From: Patescibacteria group bacterium
GTDB taxonomy: Bacteria; Patescibacteriota; Patescibacteriia; UBA2591; PGYQ01
DNA: 5,544 nt
Direction of reading: 5' to 3'
Assembly (NCBI GenBank): GCA_020061725.1
Contig: JAGUXS010000018.1
Coordinates: 1 to 5,544, forward strand
Shown here: positions 1 through 5,420 of the stretch, piece after piece
How the letters are laid out: every line of letters starts with the position of its first letter
How positions within the stretch are numbered: the first letter of the stretch is position 1
The notes under the pieces: generated by a model
Told to the model about the DNA's origin: nothing
The model's database searches: none
The model's input: the letters and a program-made list of their open reading frames with translations, nothing else
Translations under genes and position numbers: made by a program

Positions 1-42
1 AATGAAAGTTGTCTTGGCATTTTTATGTAATTTAAGTTGCAT
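1..42 (-). CDS. IS481-like transposase, N-terminal 14 codons only (runs off left edge)
   Basis: Reading the - strand from an ATG at 42-40 gives MQLKLHKNAKTTFI, open to the window edge. The LHKNAKTT string resembles the conserved N-terminal start of IS481-type DDE transposases, where it precedes a helix-turn-helix. This is recalled family knowledge, and 14 residues are too few for certainty. A well-formed promoter lies just upstream on the same strand (-35 at 80-75, -10 at 57-52). It would place the transcript start only a few bases before the ATG, so the message would be nearly leaderless. The gene diverges from holB. The catalytic domain is outside the window, so I cannot say whether the element is intact. 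Confidence 0.45.
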   Translation of the reverse strand, partial: MQLKLHKNAKTTFI

Positions 43-70
43 ATGTTCTGTATTTTATCACAGAACGTAT
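41..70. repeat. 11-bp palindrome enclosing the transposase -10 box
   Basis: ATATGTTCTGT (41-51) pairs with ACAGAACGTAT (60-70) over 11 bp, with one G-T wobble at 44/67, around an 8-base centre. The core reads CTGT-N8-ACAG, the same layout as the enterobacterial LexA (SOS) box. The centre contains the - strand -10 hexamer. It could be an operator for a repressor, a transcript hairpin, or part of the terminal structure of the insertion sequence. No regulator can be assigned from the sequence. Confidence 0.55.
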
Positions 71-80
71 CGTAAGTCAA
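52..80 (-). promoter_or_regulatory. Promoter for the leftward transposase
   Basis: On the - strand, TTGACT (80-75, five of six matches to the -35 consensus) is followed after exactly 17 bp by TAAAAT (57-52, five of six matches to the -10). The predicted start near 46-45 lies 3-4 bases before the ATG at 42. Both hexamers, the ideal spacing and the adjacent start codon support it. Confidence 0.55.
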
Positions 81-81
81 C

Positions 82-114
82 ATGTGTTATTTTGCATTTT
101 TGCATTTTGATTTT
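82..114 (-). repeat. 33-nt AT-rich dispersed repeat, inverted copy
   Basis: The reverse complement of 82-114 matches 3628-3660, at the 3' end of the bactofilin-like gene, without gaps at 30 of 33 positions. It has the form AAAATCAAAATGCAAAAA followed by CAAAATAACA. It forms the leader immediately upstream of holB. Low complexity raises the chance-match rate, but the embedded C and G positions also agree. Confidence 0.5.
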
Positions 115-118
115 ATTT

Positions 119-1096
119 ATGATTATTGGACATAAAAAAAATATTTATTTCTTGCAAAAAAGCGTTGATAATGATAAATTAAATCATGCTTATTTATTTT
201 GCGGGCCAGCGCATTTAGGAAAAACAACAATCGCTGTGGATTTTTTATTTAAAATATTGTGCGAGCGGAGGGGAAAATGCGGAAAATGCGTTCATTGTCA
301 ACAATTAGAAAAAAATATTCATCCTGATGTTTATTTTATTAATAAAGAAAAAAATAAAAAAAATATCACCATTGAACAAATTAGAATCTTGCAAGAAAAA
401 ATAACTAAACGCTCTTTTTATGAATCATATAAAATTATTCTTATTAATCAAGCCGATGACTTAAGTATAGAAGCAAGTAATTGCCTACTTAGATCCTTAG
501 AAGAATCGAATCCAAAAACAATTTTTATTTTAATTTCTGAAAACATAAAATCATTACCCGAAACGATTATTTCTCGAACGCAAATTTTAAAATTCTTGCC
601 AGTTGCCACGAAAGAAATTGTTAATTATTTTGAAAAACAATTTAATTTAGAAACAAAGCAAGGACTTGAATTAGCAAAAATTTCAATAAATAAACCGGGG
701 ATAGCAATTGCCTTTTTTCAAAACAAAAATTTATTAAACAAATATAAAAAACAAATTCAAGAATTTATTAATTTTCCGCAAAAAAATTTAAGCGAAAAAT
801 TTCAATTTATTGAAAAAATTTTGCCAAGTAAAAATGAATTTTTAGAAAATGTAAAAATTTTACAAAATATTCTTTCTCAATTGAATTTAATAATTAGAGA
901 TTTAATTTTAATCAAAAATTCTTTATCCACGTTTATTATTCACTCTTTTTTAGAAAATGATTTGAAAAAATTGATTCAAAAATACAGTGAAAATCAATTG
1001 ATTCAAATTTTAAAAGAAATAAAAAAATCCAAAAAATATTTATTTGCTAACGCAAACCCAAAATTAGTTTTTGAAAATTTAATTTTAAAAATATAA
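119..1096 (+). CDS. holB: DNA polymerase III delta' subunit (clamp-loader AAA+ protein)
   Basis: This is a 325-residue clamp-loader subunit that helps load the sliding clamp onto primed DNA in the cytoplasm. It starts MIIGHKKNIYFLQKS, the usual opening of this family. A P-loop, GPAHLGKTT, lies at residues 29-37. A zinc-binding cysteine set is at C48, C54, C57 and C60. A Walker B-like ILINQADDL lies at 107-115, LLRSLEESNP at 123-132, and the SRC-type sensor motif reads SRT at 152-154. The C-terminal half is a Lys/Asn-rich helical region with little motif content, as is usual. The frame is open upstream to position 2, but those 39 residues come from the insertion-sequence end and leader, so I use the ATG at 119. 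There is no Shine-Dalgarno. An intact P-loop also fits a DnaX-like paralogue, but the length and absence of tau-type C-terminal domains favour delta'. Confidence 0.88.
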   Translation: MIIGHKKNIYFLQKSVDNDKLNHAYLFCGPAHLGKTTIAVDFLFKILCERRGKCGKCVHCQQLEKNIHPDVYFINKEKNKKNITIEQIRILQEKITKRSFYESYKIILINQADDLSIEASNCLLRSLEESNPKTIFILISENIKSLPETIISRTQILKFLPVATKEIVNYFEKQFNLETKQGLELAKISINKPGIAIAFFQNKNLLNKYKKQIQEFINFPQKNLSEKFQFIEKILPSKNEFLENVKILQNILSQLNLIIRDLILIKNSLSTFIIHSFLENDLKKLIQKYSENQLIQILKEIKKSKKYLFANANPKLVFENLILKI

Positions 1097-1127
1097 TAAG
1101 TAAAAATTTTAGGAAAAATTTTTGCGT

Positions 1128-1166
1128 AAATTTTCAATTTTCAATTTTCATTAAATTTTCAATAAT
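1128..1166. repeat. Spacer repeat, copy A (39 bp)
   Basis: AAATTTTCAATTTTCAATTT and its continuation to CAATAAT match copy B at 2389-2425, except for one 2-bp TT difference. It contains three head-to-tail TTTTCAA-type units. The copy begins 32 bp after the holB stop codon. Similar TTTTCAATTTTCAA spacers are common in Patescibacteria as I recall; function is unknown. Confidence 0.65.
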
Positions 1167-1177
1167 CCAATTTTTAA

Positions 1178-1235
1178 AAATCCAAAACATTTTAAATTAG
1201 ACATAAATTTATTTGTGATTTATAATTTTGGATTT
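1178..1235. repeat. Inverted repeat with 10-bp perfect arms around a promoter
   Basis: AAATCCAAAA (1178-1187) is the exact reverse complement of TTTTGGATTT (1226-1235), with 38 bp between. The interval contains almost all of the promoter of the downstream lipoprotein gene; the right arm begins on the last base of its -10 box. It may be an operator, the arms of a small non-coding element, or a by-product of AT richness, although the CC/GG positions make chance less likely. Confidence 0.5.
1198..1226 (+). promoter_or_regulatory. Promoter for the BNR lipoprotein gene
   Basis: TAGACA (1198-1203, five of six to the -35 consensus) is followed after exactly 17 bp by a perfect TATAAT (1221-1226). 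The transcript would start near 1233, giving a leader of about 73 bases before the ATG at 1306. This is the best + strand promoter match in the window and argues that the gene is not simply read through from holB. Confidence 0.6.
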
Positions 1236-1305
1236 AAAATTTTTATTTTTAACTTTGCATTATTATTTTTTATTTCGATTTAATTTTTAATTTTGCATTT
1301 GTTTT

Positions 1306-2379
1306 ATGTTTAAAAAAATATTTATTCTAATTTTATTAATTTGCGTTCCTCTATTTTTGACTGGTTGTATTAAAATTAATCTTGGAACTGGAACAAGCGG
1401 AACAGGAGGAATATTTAAGTCAATTGATGCTGGAAATACATGGGAACAAAAAACATCCTTATTGTCTCAAGGCAAAGAAAAACAAAATATTAATAAAGTT
1501 AATCCGACAAAAATGCTTTTTTCTTTAAATGATTCTCAAATTATCTTTTTAGGCACACGAGAAAATGGAATGTATGTTAGTTTTAATGGCGGAGATGAAT
1601 GGCAAAATATTTTTATTCCAAAAGGGAAAATAAATAACATAGCCATTGATCCAAAAAGCAAAGATATTATTTATGTGGCTTATTATAATAAAATTTTAAA
1701 AATTCAAAATTTAAAAAAAGAACTGCAAGAAATTTTTGTTGAAAATCAAGAGAATAAATTTATCACATCTTTGGCAATTGATTGGAATAATCCAAATAAA
1801 ATTTATGCCGGCGCTACTGATGGGACGCTTTTACAAAGTTTAAATTCTGGACAGAGTTGGAATATGATAGAAAGTTTTAATAAAAAAAATGAAACAAAAA
1901 ATAAAATAGAAAAAATTTTAATAAATTCTCGCGATAACCGAATTCTTTATATCGTAACAACTAGCGCTGGAATTTTTAAATCAATAGATCAAGGAAAAAA
2001 TTGGCAAGAAATTACTTTGGGATTAGAAAAATTTACCAACGGAAAAAATATTTTTGATGTTGCTTTTGATTCAAATAAAAACGAAAAAATTATAGTCGCA
2101 ACGATGCATGGACTAATAAAAACAGACAATGATGGGAAAACATGGCAAGAATTAAAATTATTATCTTTGCCAGGGGCTATGAAAATTTATTCTGTGGCAA
2201 TCAATCCTAAAAATTCTCAAGAAATTTATTATGGAACAAACGGGGCTATTTATAAAACAAATGACAATGGAATCACTTGGATTGTTAAAAAAATGCCGAC
2301 TTCAGACGCGATAAAAATTTTATTAATCGATCCTAATACCCCGGCCACAATTTACGCTGGAATAAGCAAAGAGAAATAA
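1306..2379 (+). CDS. Secreted lipoprotein with BNR/Asp-box repeats, predicted seven-bladed beta-propeller (YCF48/sortilin-like)
   Basis: This 357-residue protein begins with a lipoprotein signal peptide: KK at 3-4, a hydrophobic core at 5-18 and the lipobox LTGC, with C21 as the lipidated residue. It is therefore expected to be anchored on the outer face of the cytoplasmic membrane. Six Asp-box motifs (S/T-x-D/N-x-G-x-T/S/E/N-W) start at S39, S92, S178, S226, T273 and T318. A seventh, degenerate repeat fits the gap near residue 135 (KILKIQNLKKELQEI). Spacing is about 43-53 residues, which implies seven blades. The C-terminal strand IDPNTPATIYAGI (341-353) supplies what the first N-terminal box lacks, so the ring probably closes between the two ends. 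Asp boxes are structural and do not identify a ligand or activity. The YCF48 resemblance suggests an assembly or scaffold role, but this is not shown. There is no Shine-Dalgarno; the leader ends TTTGTTTT. Confidence 0.82.
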   Translation: MFKKIFILILLICVPLFLTGCIKINLGTGTSGTGGIFKSIDAGNTWEQKTSLLSQGKEKQNINKVNPTKMLFSLNDSQIIFLGTRENGMYVSFNGGDEWQNIFIPKGKINNIAIDPKSKDIIYVAYYNKILKIQNLKKELQEIFVENQENKFITSLAIDWNNPNKIYAGATDGTLLQSLNSGQSWNMIESFNKKNETKNKIEKILINSRDNRILYIVTTSAGIFKSIDQGKNWQEITLGLEKFTNGKNIFDVAFDSNKNEKIIVATMHGLIKTDNDGKTWQELKLLSLPGAMKIYSVAINPKNSQEIYYGTNGAIYKTNDNGITWIVKKMPTSDAIKILLIDPNTPATIYAGISKEK

Positions 2380-2388
2380 AATAAGCAA

Positions 2389-2425
2389 AAATTTTCAATT
2401 TTCAATTTTCATTAAATTCAATAAT
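2389..2425. repeat. Spacer repeat, copy B (37 bp)
   Basis: Same sequence and orientation as 1128-1166, lacking one TT. It begins 10 bp after the stop codon of the lipoprotein gene. Both copies therefore sit directly behind a gene on the same strand, which fits a transcript-end element or a preferred insertion position. No third full copy follows the next gene. Confidence 0.65.
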
Positions 2426-2451
2426 AAAATTTTAAAGAAAATTAATTTTAT

Positions 2452-2481
2452 TTGACATTTGGCTATGACAGGTGTTTTACT
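2452..2481 (+). promoter_or_regulatory. Candidate promoter for the bactofilin-like gene
   Basis: A perfect TTGACA (-35, 2452-2457) is followed after 18 bp by TTTACT (2476-2481, four of six to the -10, lacking the important second-position A). A TG at 2473-2474 gives an extended -10. The 2454-2474 stretch is richer in G and C than the rest of the spacer. The leader to the ATG would be about 27 bases. Confidence 0.4.
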
Positions 2482-2514
2482 TTTTAATTCTATTTATTTT
2501 TTAATTTTTATTTT

Positions 2515-3663
2515 ATGAAAAAAGCAATTTTCTTGTTTATTTTCTTTTGTTTTTTATTGTTTTCACATTCTCCGGCTCAAGCAATCGTTCAAAAAAAAGG
2601 AGAAAATGTTTATGTTAATTCAAATGAAATTATTGAAGACGACTTAATTGCCGCTGGAGAAACAATAGAAATTAATGGCTTGATTAAAGGCGATCTCTTT
2701 GTTTTTGGACAAATAATAACAATCAATGGAAGCGTTGAAGGGGATATTATTGGCTTTGGTCAACAAATTACAATCAATGGAAATGTAAATGGAAATATTA
2801 GAATTTTCAGTCAAACAATAAAATTTAATAATCAAACAGATAAAAACATTAATGTTTGCGGACAAAATATTTTTTTTAGCGAAAAAAGCGCGATTGGAAA
2901 AAATTTATTATTTGCTGGAGAAAATATTGAAATAAATGGAAAAACAAACGGAAATATTTATGGAAAAGGAGAGAAAATTTCTTTGGGAGGTGAAGTTAAT
3001 AAAACTACTAATTTAAATGCAACATCTCTTGTTTTACAACCAAACGCGATAATAAAAGGAGATTTACATTATATTGCTCCGCAAAAAGCGAAAATACAAT
3101 CTGGCGCTCAAATTTCTGGAAAAACTTTTTATAAAATTTCGCCTTTTGAGAAAAAAGAAAAAAAATACACTGTCGCTTTTTTCTTTTGGAAATTAGTTTT
3201 TTTGTTTGGATTCTTGATTATTGGATTAATTTTTACTTCTTTATTCCGCAAAAAAACATTGGAAATAATTGAACAAATTAAAAAAACCCCATGGAAAAAT
3301 TTGGGATTTGGAATAATTTATTTTTTAATCACCCCGATAATTTTACTTTTATTAATCGCTCTACTAATCGGAATACCATTAGCTTTAATAGGAATATGTT
3401 TATATTTTATTCTTCTTTATTTATCCCAACTTTTTGTCGGCATAATAATTGGAATAGAAATAGATAAAAAAATTAGAAAACCAAAAGAAAACAAAGAACA
3501 AAATTTAATTTGGCCAATGAGTTTGGGCATGATTATTTTAATAATTTTATTTAGCATTCCTTATTTAGGTTTCTTTTTTAAATTAATAACCATTTGGATT
3601 GGATTGGGGGGGATAATAGAAAATGTAAAAATCAAAATGCAAAAAATCAAAATAACAAATTAA
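2515..3663 (+). CDS. Exported bactofilin-like beta-helix protein with C-terminal membrane domain
   Basis: This 382-residue protein has a signal peptide (KK at 2-3, hydrophobic 4-16, likely cleavage after AQA at 21-23). Residues 51-185 form a right-handed beta-helix of the bactofilin (polymer-forming cytoskeletal) type. The repeats are 17 residues long with a consensus like I-x-I-N-G-x-V-x-G-D-I-x-x-F-G-Q. They start at 51, 68, 85, 102, 119, 138, 155 and 172, and the only irregular step is 19 residues. A charged linker (211-218) leads to several hydrophobic segments near 219-244, 263-286, 288-315 and 334-366, so about four or five membrane spans. Classical bactofilins are cytoplasmic and lack both the signal peptide and this membrane domain. 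The repeat domain here should lie outside the membrane. Its role is unknown; an envelope scaffold is plausible. The last 12 residues (VKIKMQKIKITN) are coded by a dispersed DNA repeat. There is no Shine-Dalgarno. Confidence 0.8.
   Translation: MKKAIFLFIFFCFLLFSHSPAQAIVQKKGENVYVNSNEIIEDDLIAAGETIEINGLIKGDLFVFGQIITINGSVEGDIIGFGQQITINGNVNGNIRIFSQTIKFNNQTDKNINVCGQNIFFSEKSAIGKNLLFAGENIEINGKTNGNIYGKGEKISLGGEVNKTTNLNATSLVLQPNAIIKGDLHYIAPQKAKIQSGAQISGKTFYKISPFEKKEKKYTVAFFFWKLVFLFGFLIIGLIFTSLFRKKTLEIIEQIKKTPWKNLGFGIIYFLITPIILLLLIALLIGIPLALIGICLYFILLYLSQLFVGIIIGIEIDKKIRKPKENKEQNLIWPMSLGMIILIILFSIPYLGFFFKLITIWIGLGGIIENVKIKMQKIKITN
3628..3660 (+). repeat. 33-nt AT-rich dispersed repeat inside a gene end
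   Basis: Direct-orientation partner of 82-114: 30 of 33 positions match its reverse complement. The copy ends immediately before the TAA at 3661-3663 and codes the Lys/Ile-rich tail of the bactofilin-like protein. The natural C-terminus was probably extended or replaced by this sequence. Confidence 0.5.
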
Positions 3664-3672
3664 AGTGTAAAA

Positions 3673-3701
3673 TTACGAACAATTAAGAAAAATTTTATAA
3701 T
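3673..3701 (+). promoter_or_regulatory. Candidate promoter for glgA
   Basis: A perfect TATAAT (3696-3701) lies 17 bp after TTACGA (3673-3678, only three of six to the -35 consensus). It falls in the 72-bp spacer and would give a leader of about 28 bases. TATAAT is common by chance in DNA this AT-rich, so support is moderate, and read-through from the upstream gene is equally possible. Confidence 0.35.
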
Positions 3702-3735
3702 TCCGCTAGTCAATAAATTAAATAATAAAATAAAT

Positions 3736-5259
3736 ATGATATCTGCTAAATCTAAAAAAAAAGTTCTTTTTGTTGCCGGAGAAGTCGCGCCAATAGCAAA
3801 AGTTGGCGGATTGGCTGATGTTATTGGTGCTTTACCTAAAGCATTAAAAAAACTTGAAGTAGATGTAAAAATTGTTATCCCTAAATATGGAATAATTGAT
3901 GAAAAAAAATATCCTTTAAAAAAAATTGCCAGTGAAATAAAAATTCCATTTTATAATCAAGAAGAATTGGTTAATATTTATTCCACTTTCTTGCCAGAAA
4001 CTCAAAATCAAGTAGAAGTTTATTTAGTTGAAAATTTAAAATATTTAAGCCAAGGTAATGTTTATTTTATCGCTGACGCTTCTTCATCTGGCGAAATAAA
4101 TGAATGTCAGAGATTTGTTTTTTTTACTAAATGCGTTGTAGAAATTTTTTTAAACAATAAAATAAATTGGCAACCAAATATTTTCCATTGTCATGATTGG
4201 CATGTTGGATTTTTACCTTTATTGATAAAAATGCAAACAAAAGGAAACCAAAAAACTTTATTCACTATTCATAATTTTGCTTATCAAGGTAAATATAATC
4301 CGCAAGAAATTTTTAAAATGCTAAATTTAAAAGAAATAGATTGGCAAACTTTAAAAGAAAGAACAAAAAATCAATTTGAAGATCTTAACGCTGTTCAACA
4401 AGCTATTTTAAACGCGGATTTAATTAACACAGTAAGTCCAACTTACGCTCAAGAAATTTTAACCAAAGAGTTTGGCGAAGGATTGGAAAATGATTTAAAA
4501 AAAAGAAAAAATAATCTTTCTGGCATTATTAATGGAATTGATACGACTTTTTTTAATCCAATGACAGATTCAAATTTAAAAAAGAATTATGGATTAGAGA
4601 TGACAAATAAAGAATTGCTAAAAAATAAAGAAGAAAATAAAAATTATCTTCAAAAAATTTGCAATTTAAAAATTAACTCAAAAATACCTCTTATTGGTAT
4701 AATTTCTAGATTAGCCGAACAAAAAGGATTTGATTTAATTATTACCTCTTTTGAAAAATTAATGAAATTAAATTTACAAATTGTTTTATTAAGCGCCGGC
4801 GATTTAAAAATAGAAAAAAAATTAACAGAATTAAATTTAAAATATCCAAACAAATTCTCTTGTAATTTTAAATTTGACGCAAAATTAGCCAATCAAATTT
4901 ATGCCGGTTCGGATATGTTTTTAATGCCTTCGCATTTTGAACCGTGTGGATTAGGACAGTTAATTGCTATGAGATACGGAACTGTACCTATTGTCAGAAA
5001 AACCGGCGGTTTAACCGACACGGTAAAAAATATCAAATGTCAAATATCAAATGTCAAATATCAAGGAATTGGTTTTGTTTTTGAAAAATATGAAGCAAAA
5101 GAAATGTTAAATTCAATTAAAAAGGGACTTAAAGCTTATAAAGATAAAAAAGAATGGAAAAAAATAATATTTCATAATATGAAACAAGATTTTTCTTGGG
5201 AAACTTCCGCCAAAAAATATTTAAAATTATATCAGAAGCTCTTAAAAATTCAAGATTGA
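3736..5259 (+). CDS. glgA: Glycogen (starch) synthase, GT5 family
   Basis: This 507-residue cytoplasmic glucosyltransferase is expected to transfer glucose from ADP-glucose to the growing alpha-1,4-glucan chain. The N-terminal Rossmann domain opens with VLFVAGEVAPIAKVGGLADV (10-29), which contains the KxGG nucleotide-sugar loop (K22). Next come HCHDWH (151-156), TIHNFAYQG (177-185), VSPTYAQEI (233-241) and NGID (266-269). The C-terminal domain has SRLAEQKGFDL (324-334), with the R325/K330 pair expected to bind phosphates, and SHFEPCGLGQ (399-408), with the conserved glutamate E402. TGGLTDTV lies at 423-430. Length and motif order are normal for the family. Residues 432-443 are coded by a short tandem repeat where relatives have a variable loop. 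The ATG at 3736 sits directly before the first beta-strand; there is no Shine-Dalgarno. It ends in TGA; the next in-frame stop, TAA, is at 5287. ADP-glucose rather than UDP-glucose is inferred from the family. No other glycogen genes are in the window. Confidence 0.93.
   Translation: MISAKSKKKVLFVAGEVAPIAKVGGLADVIGALPKALKKLEVDVKIVIPKYGIIDEKKYPLKKIASEIKIPFYNQEELVNIYSTFLPETQNQVEVYLVENLKYLSQGNVYFIADASSSGEINECQRFVFFTKCVVEIFLNNKINWQPNIFHCHDWHVGFLPLLIKMQTKGNQKTLFTIHNFAYQGKYNPQEIFKMLNLKEIDWQTLKERTKNQFEDLNAVQQAILNADLINTVSPTYAQEILTKEFGEGLENDLKKRKNNLSGIINGIDTTFFNPMTDSNLKKNYGLEMTNKELLKNKEENKNYLQKICNLKINSKIPLIGIISRLAEQKGFDLIITSFEKLMKLNLQIVLLSAGDLKIEKKLTELNLKYPNKFSCNFKFDAKLANQIYAGSDMFLMPSHFEPCGLGQLIAMRYGTVPIVRKTGGLTDTVKNIKCQISNVKYQGIGFVFEKYEAKEMLNSIKKGLKAYKDKKEWKKIIFHNMKQDFSWETSAKKYLKLYQKLLKIQD
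5031..5064 (+). repeat. 14-bp tandem repeat (2.4 copies) inside glgA
   Basis: TATCAAATGTCAAA occurs at 5031-5044 and 5045-5058, followed by TATCAA at 5059-5064, with no mismatch. Because 14 is not a multiple of three, each copy is read in a different frame, giving IKCQ, ISNV and KYQ in turn. The repeat fills the loop between TGGLTDTV and GIGFVF, so it does not disturb the catalytic motifs. Confidence 0.8.
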
Positions 5260-5274
5260 CTACAAGATTGACTA
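5251..5274 (+). repeat. Perfect 12-bp tandem duplication at the glgA stop
   Basis: CAAGATTGACTA occurs twice head to tail (5251-5262 and 5263-5274). The first copy contains the glgA stop TGA at 5257-5259; the second provides another in-frame TGA at 5269-5271. It lies at the transition from AT-rich glgA to the more GC-rich NUDIX remnant, so it may mark a rearrangement joint. Confidence 0.8.
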
Positions 5275-5420
5275 TTTGAGATTTTATAAGCTGTATTTTT
5301 TCCTCTTGGTCAAAAATTGGTCCGCGATAGATTGAAATAATATCGTTCGCCTCGATTCCTAATTCTTCCCGCAATTCATCTTTGACTTTTTCTTCGATAC
5401 TTCTCACGTCATCAAGAAAA

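Larger units (their letters stand above)
1..83. mobile_element. Probable end of an IS481-like insertion sequence
   Basis: This stretch holds the putative transposase start, its promoter and a palindrome, and it differs in texture from the AT-only spacer after about position 84. Read on the - strand, the outer edge would begin TGTTGACTTACG (82-71). IS481-type termini often begin with TGT, so I place the boundary near 82-83. The other terminus and any target duplication are outside the window, so the boundary is inferred. The element would lie about 36 bp upstream of the holB start and may separate holB from its original upstream region. Confidence 0.35.

Noticed and set aside
2..118. A 39-residue N-terminal extension of the holB frame starting at an ATG at position 2
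   Set aside because: The extension is Cys/Phe/Leu-rich, is antisense to the putative transposase and its promoter, and has no family counterpart. The ATG at 119 gives the normal MIIGHKK start.
1102..1123. Hairpin AAAAATTTT-AGGA-AAAATTTTT after holB as a transcription terminator
   Set aside because: The stem is only A-T pairs, so stability is low, and such pairings are expected by chance in this spacer.
1128..2425. Spacer repeats as a CRISPR array
   Set aside because: Only two copies about 1.2 kb apart, low complexity, no regular spacers and no cas genes.
2644..2865. 73-residue reading frame on the - strand
   Set aside because: It lies wholly within the bactofilin-like gene and mirrors its repeats; no independent signal or motif.
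4650..4892. 80-residue reading frame on the - strand
   Set aside because: It is antisense to the conserved C-terminal domain of glgA; no start signal or family resemblance.
5129..5407. The - strand frame beginning with GTG at 5407 as an intact 92-residue gene
   Set aside because: It begins in the middle of the NUDIX box and continues about 130 bp antisense into glgA. Only the first 37 residues show family resemblance, so I call a pseudogene that extends upstream instead.
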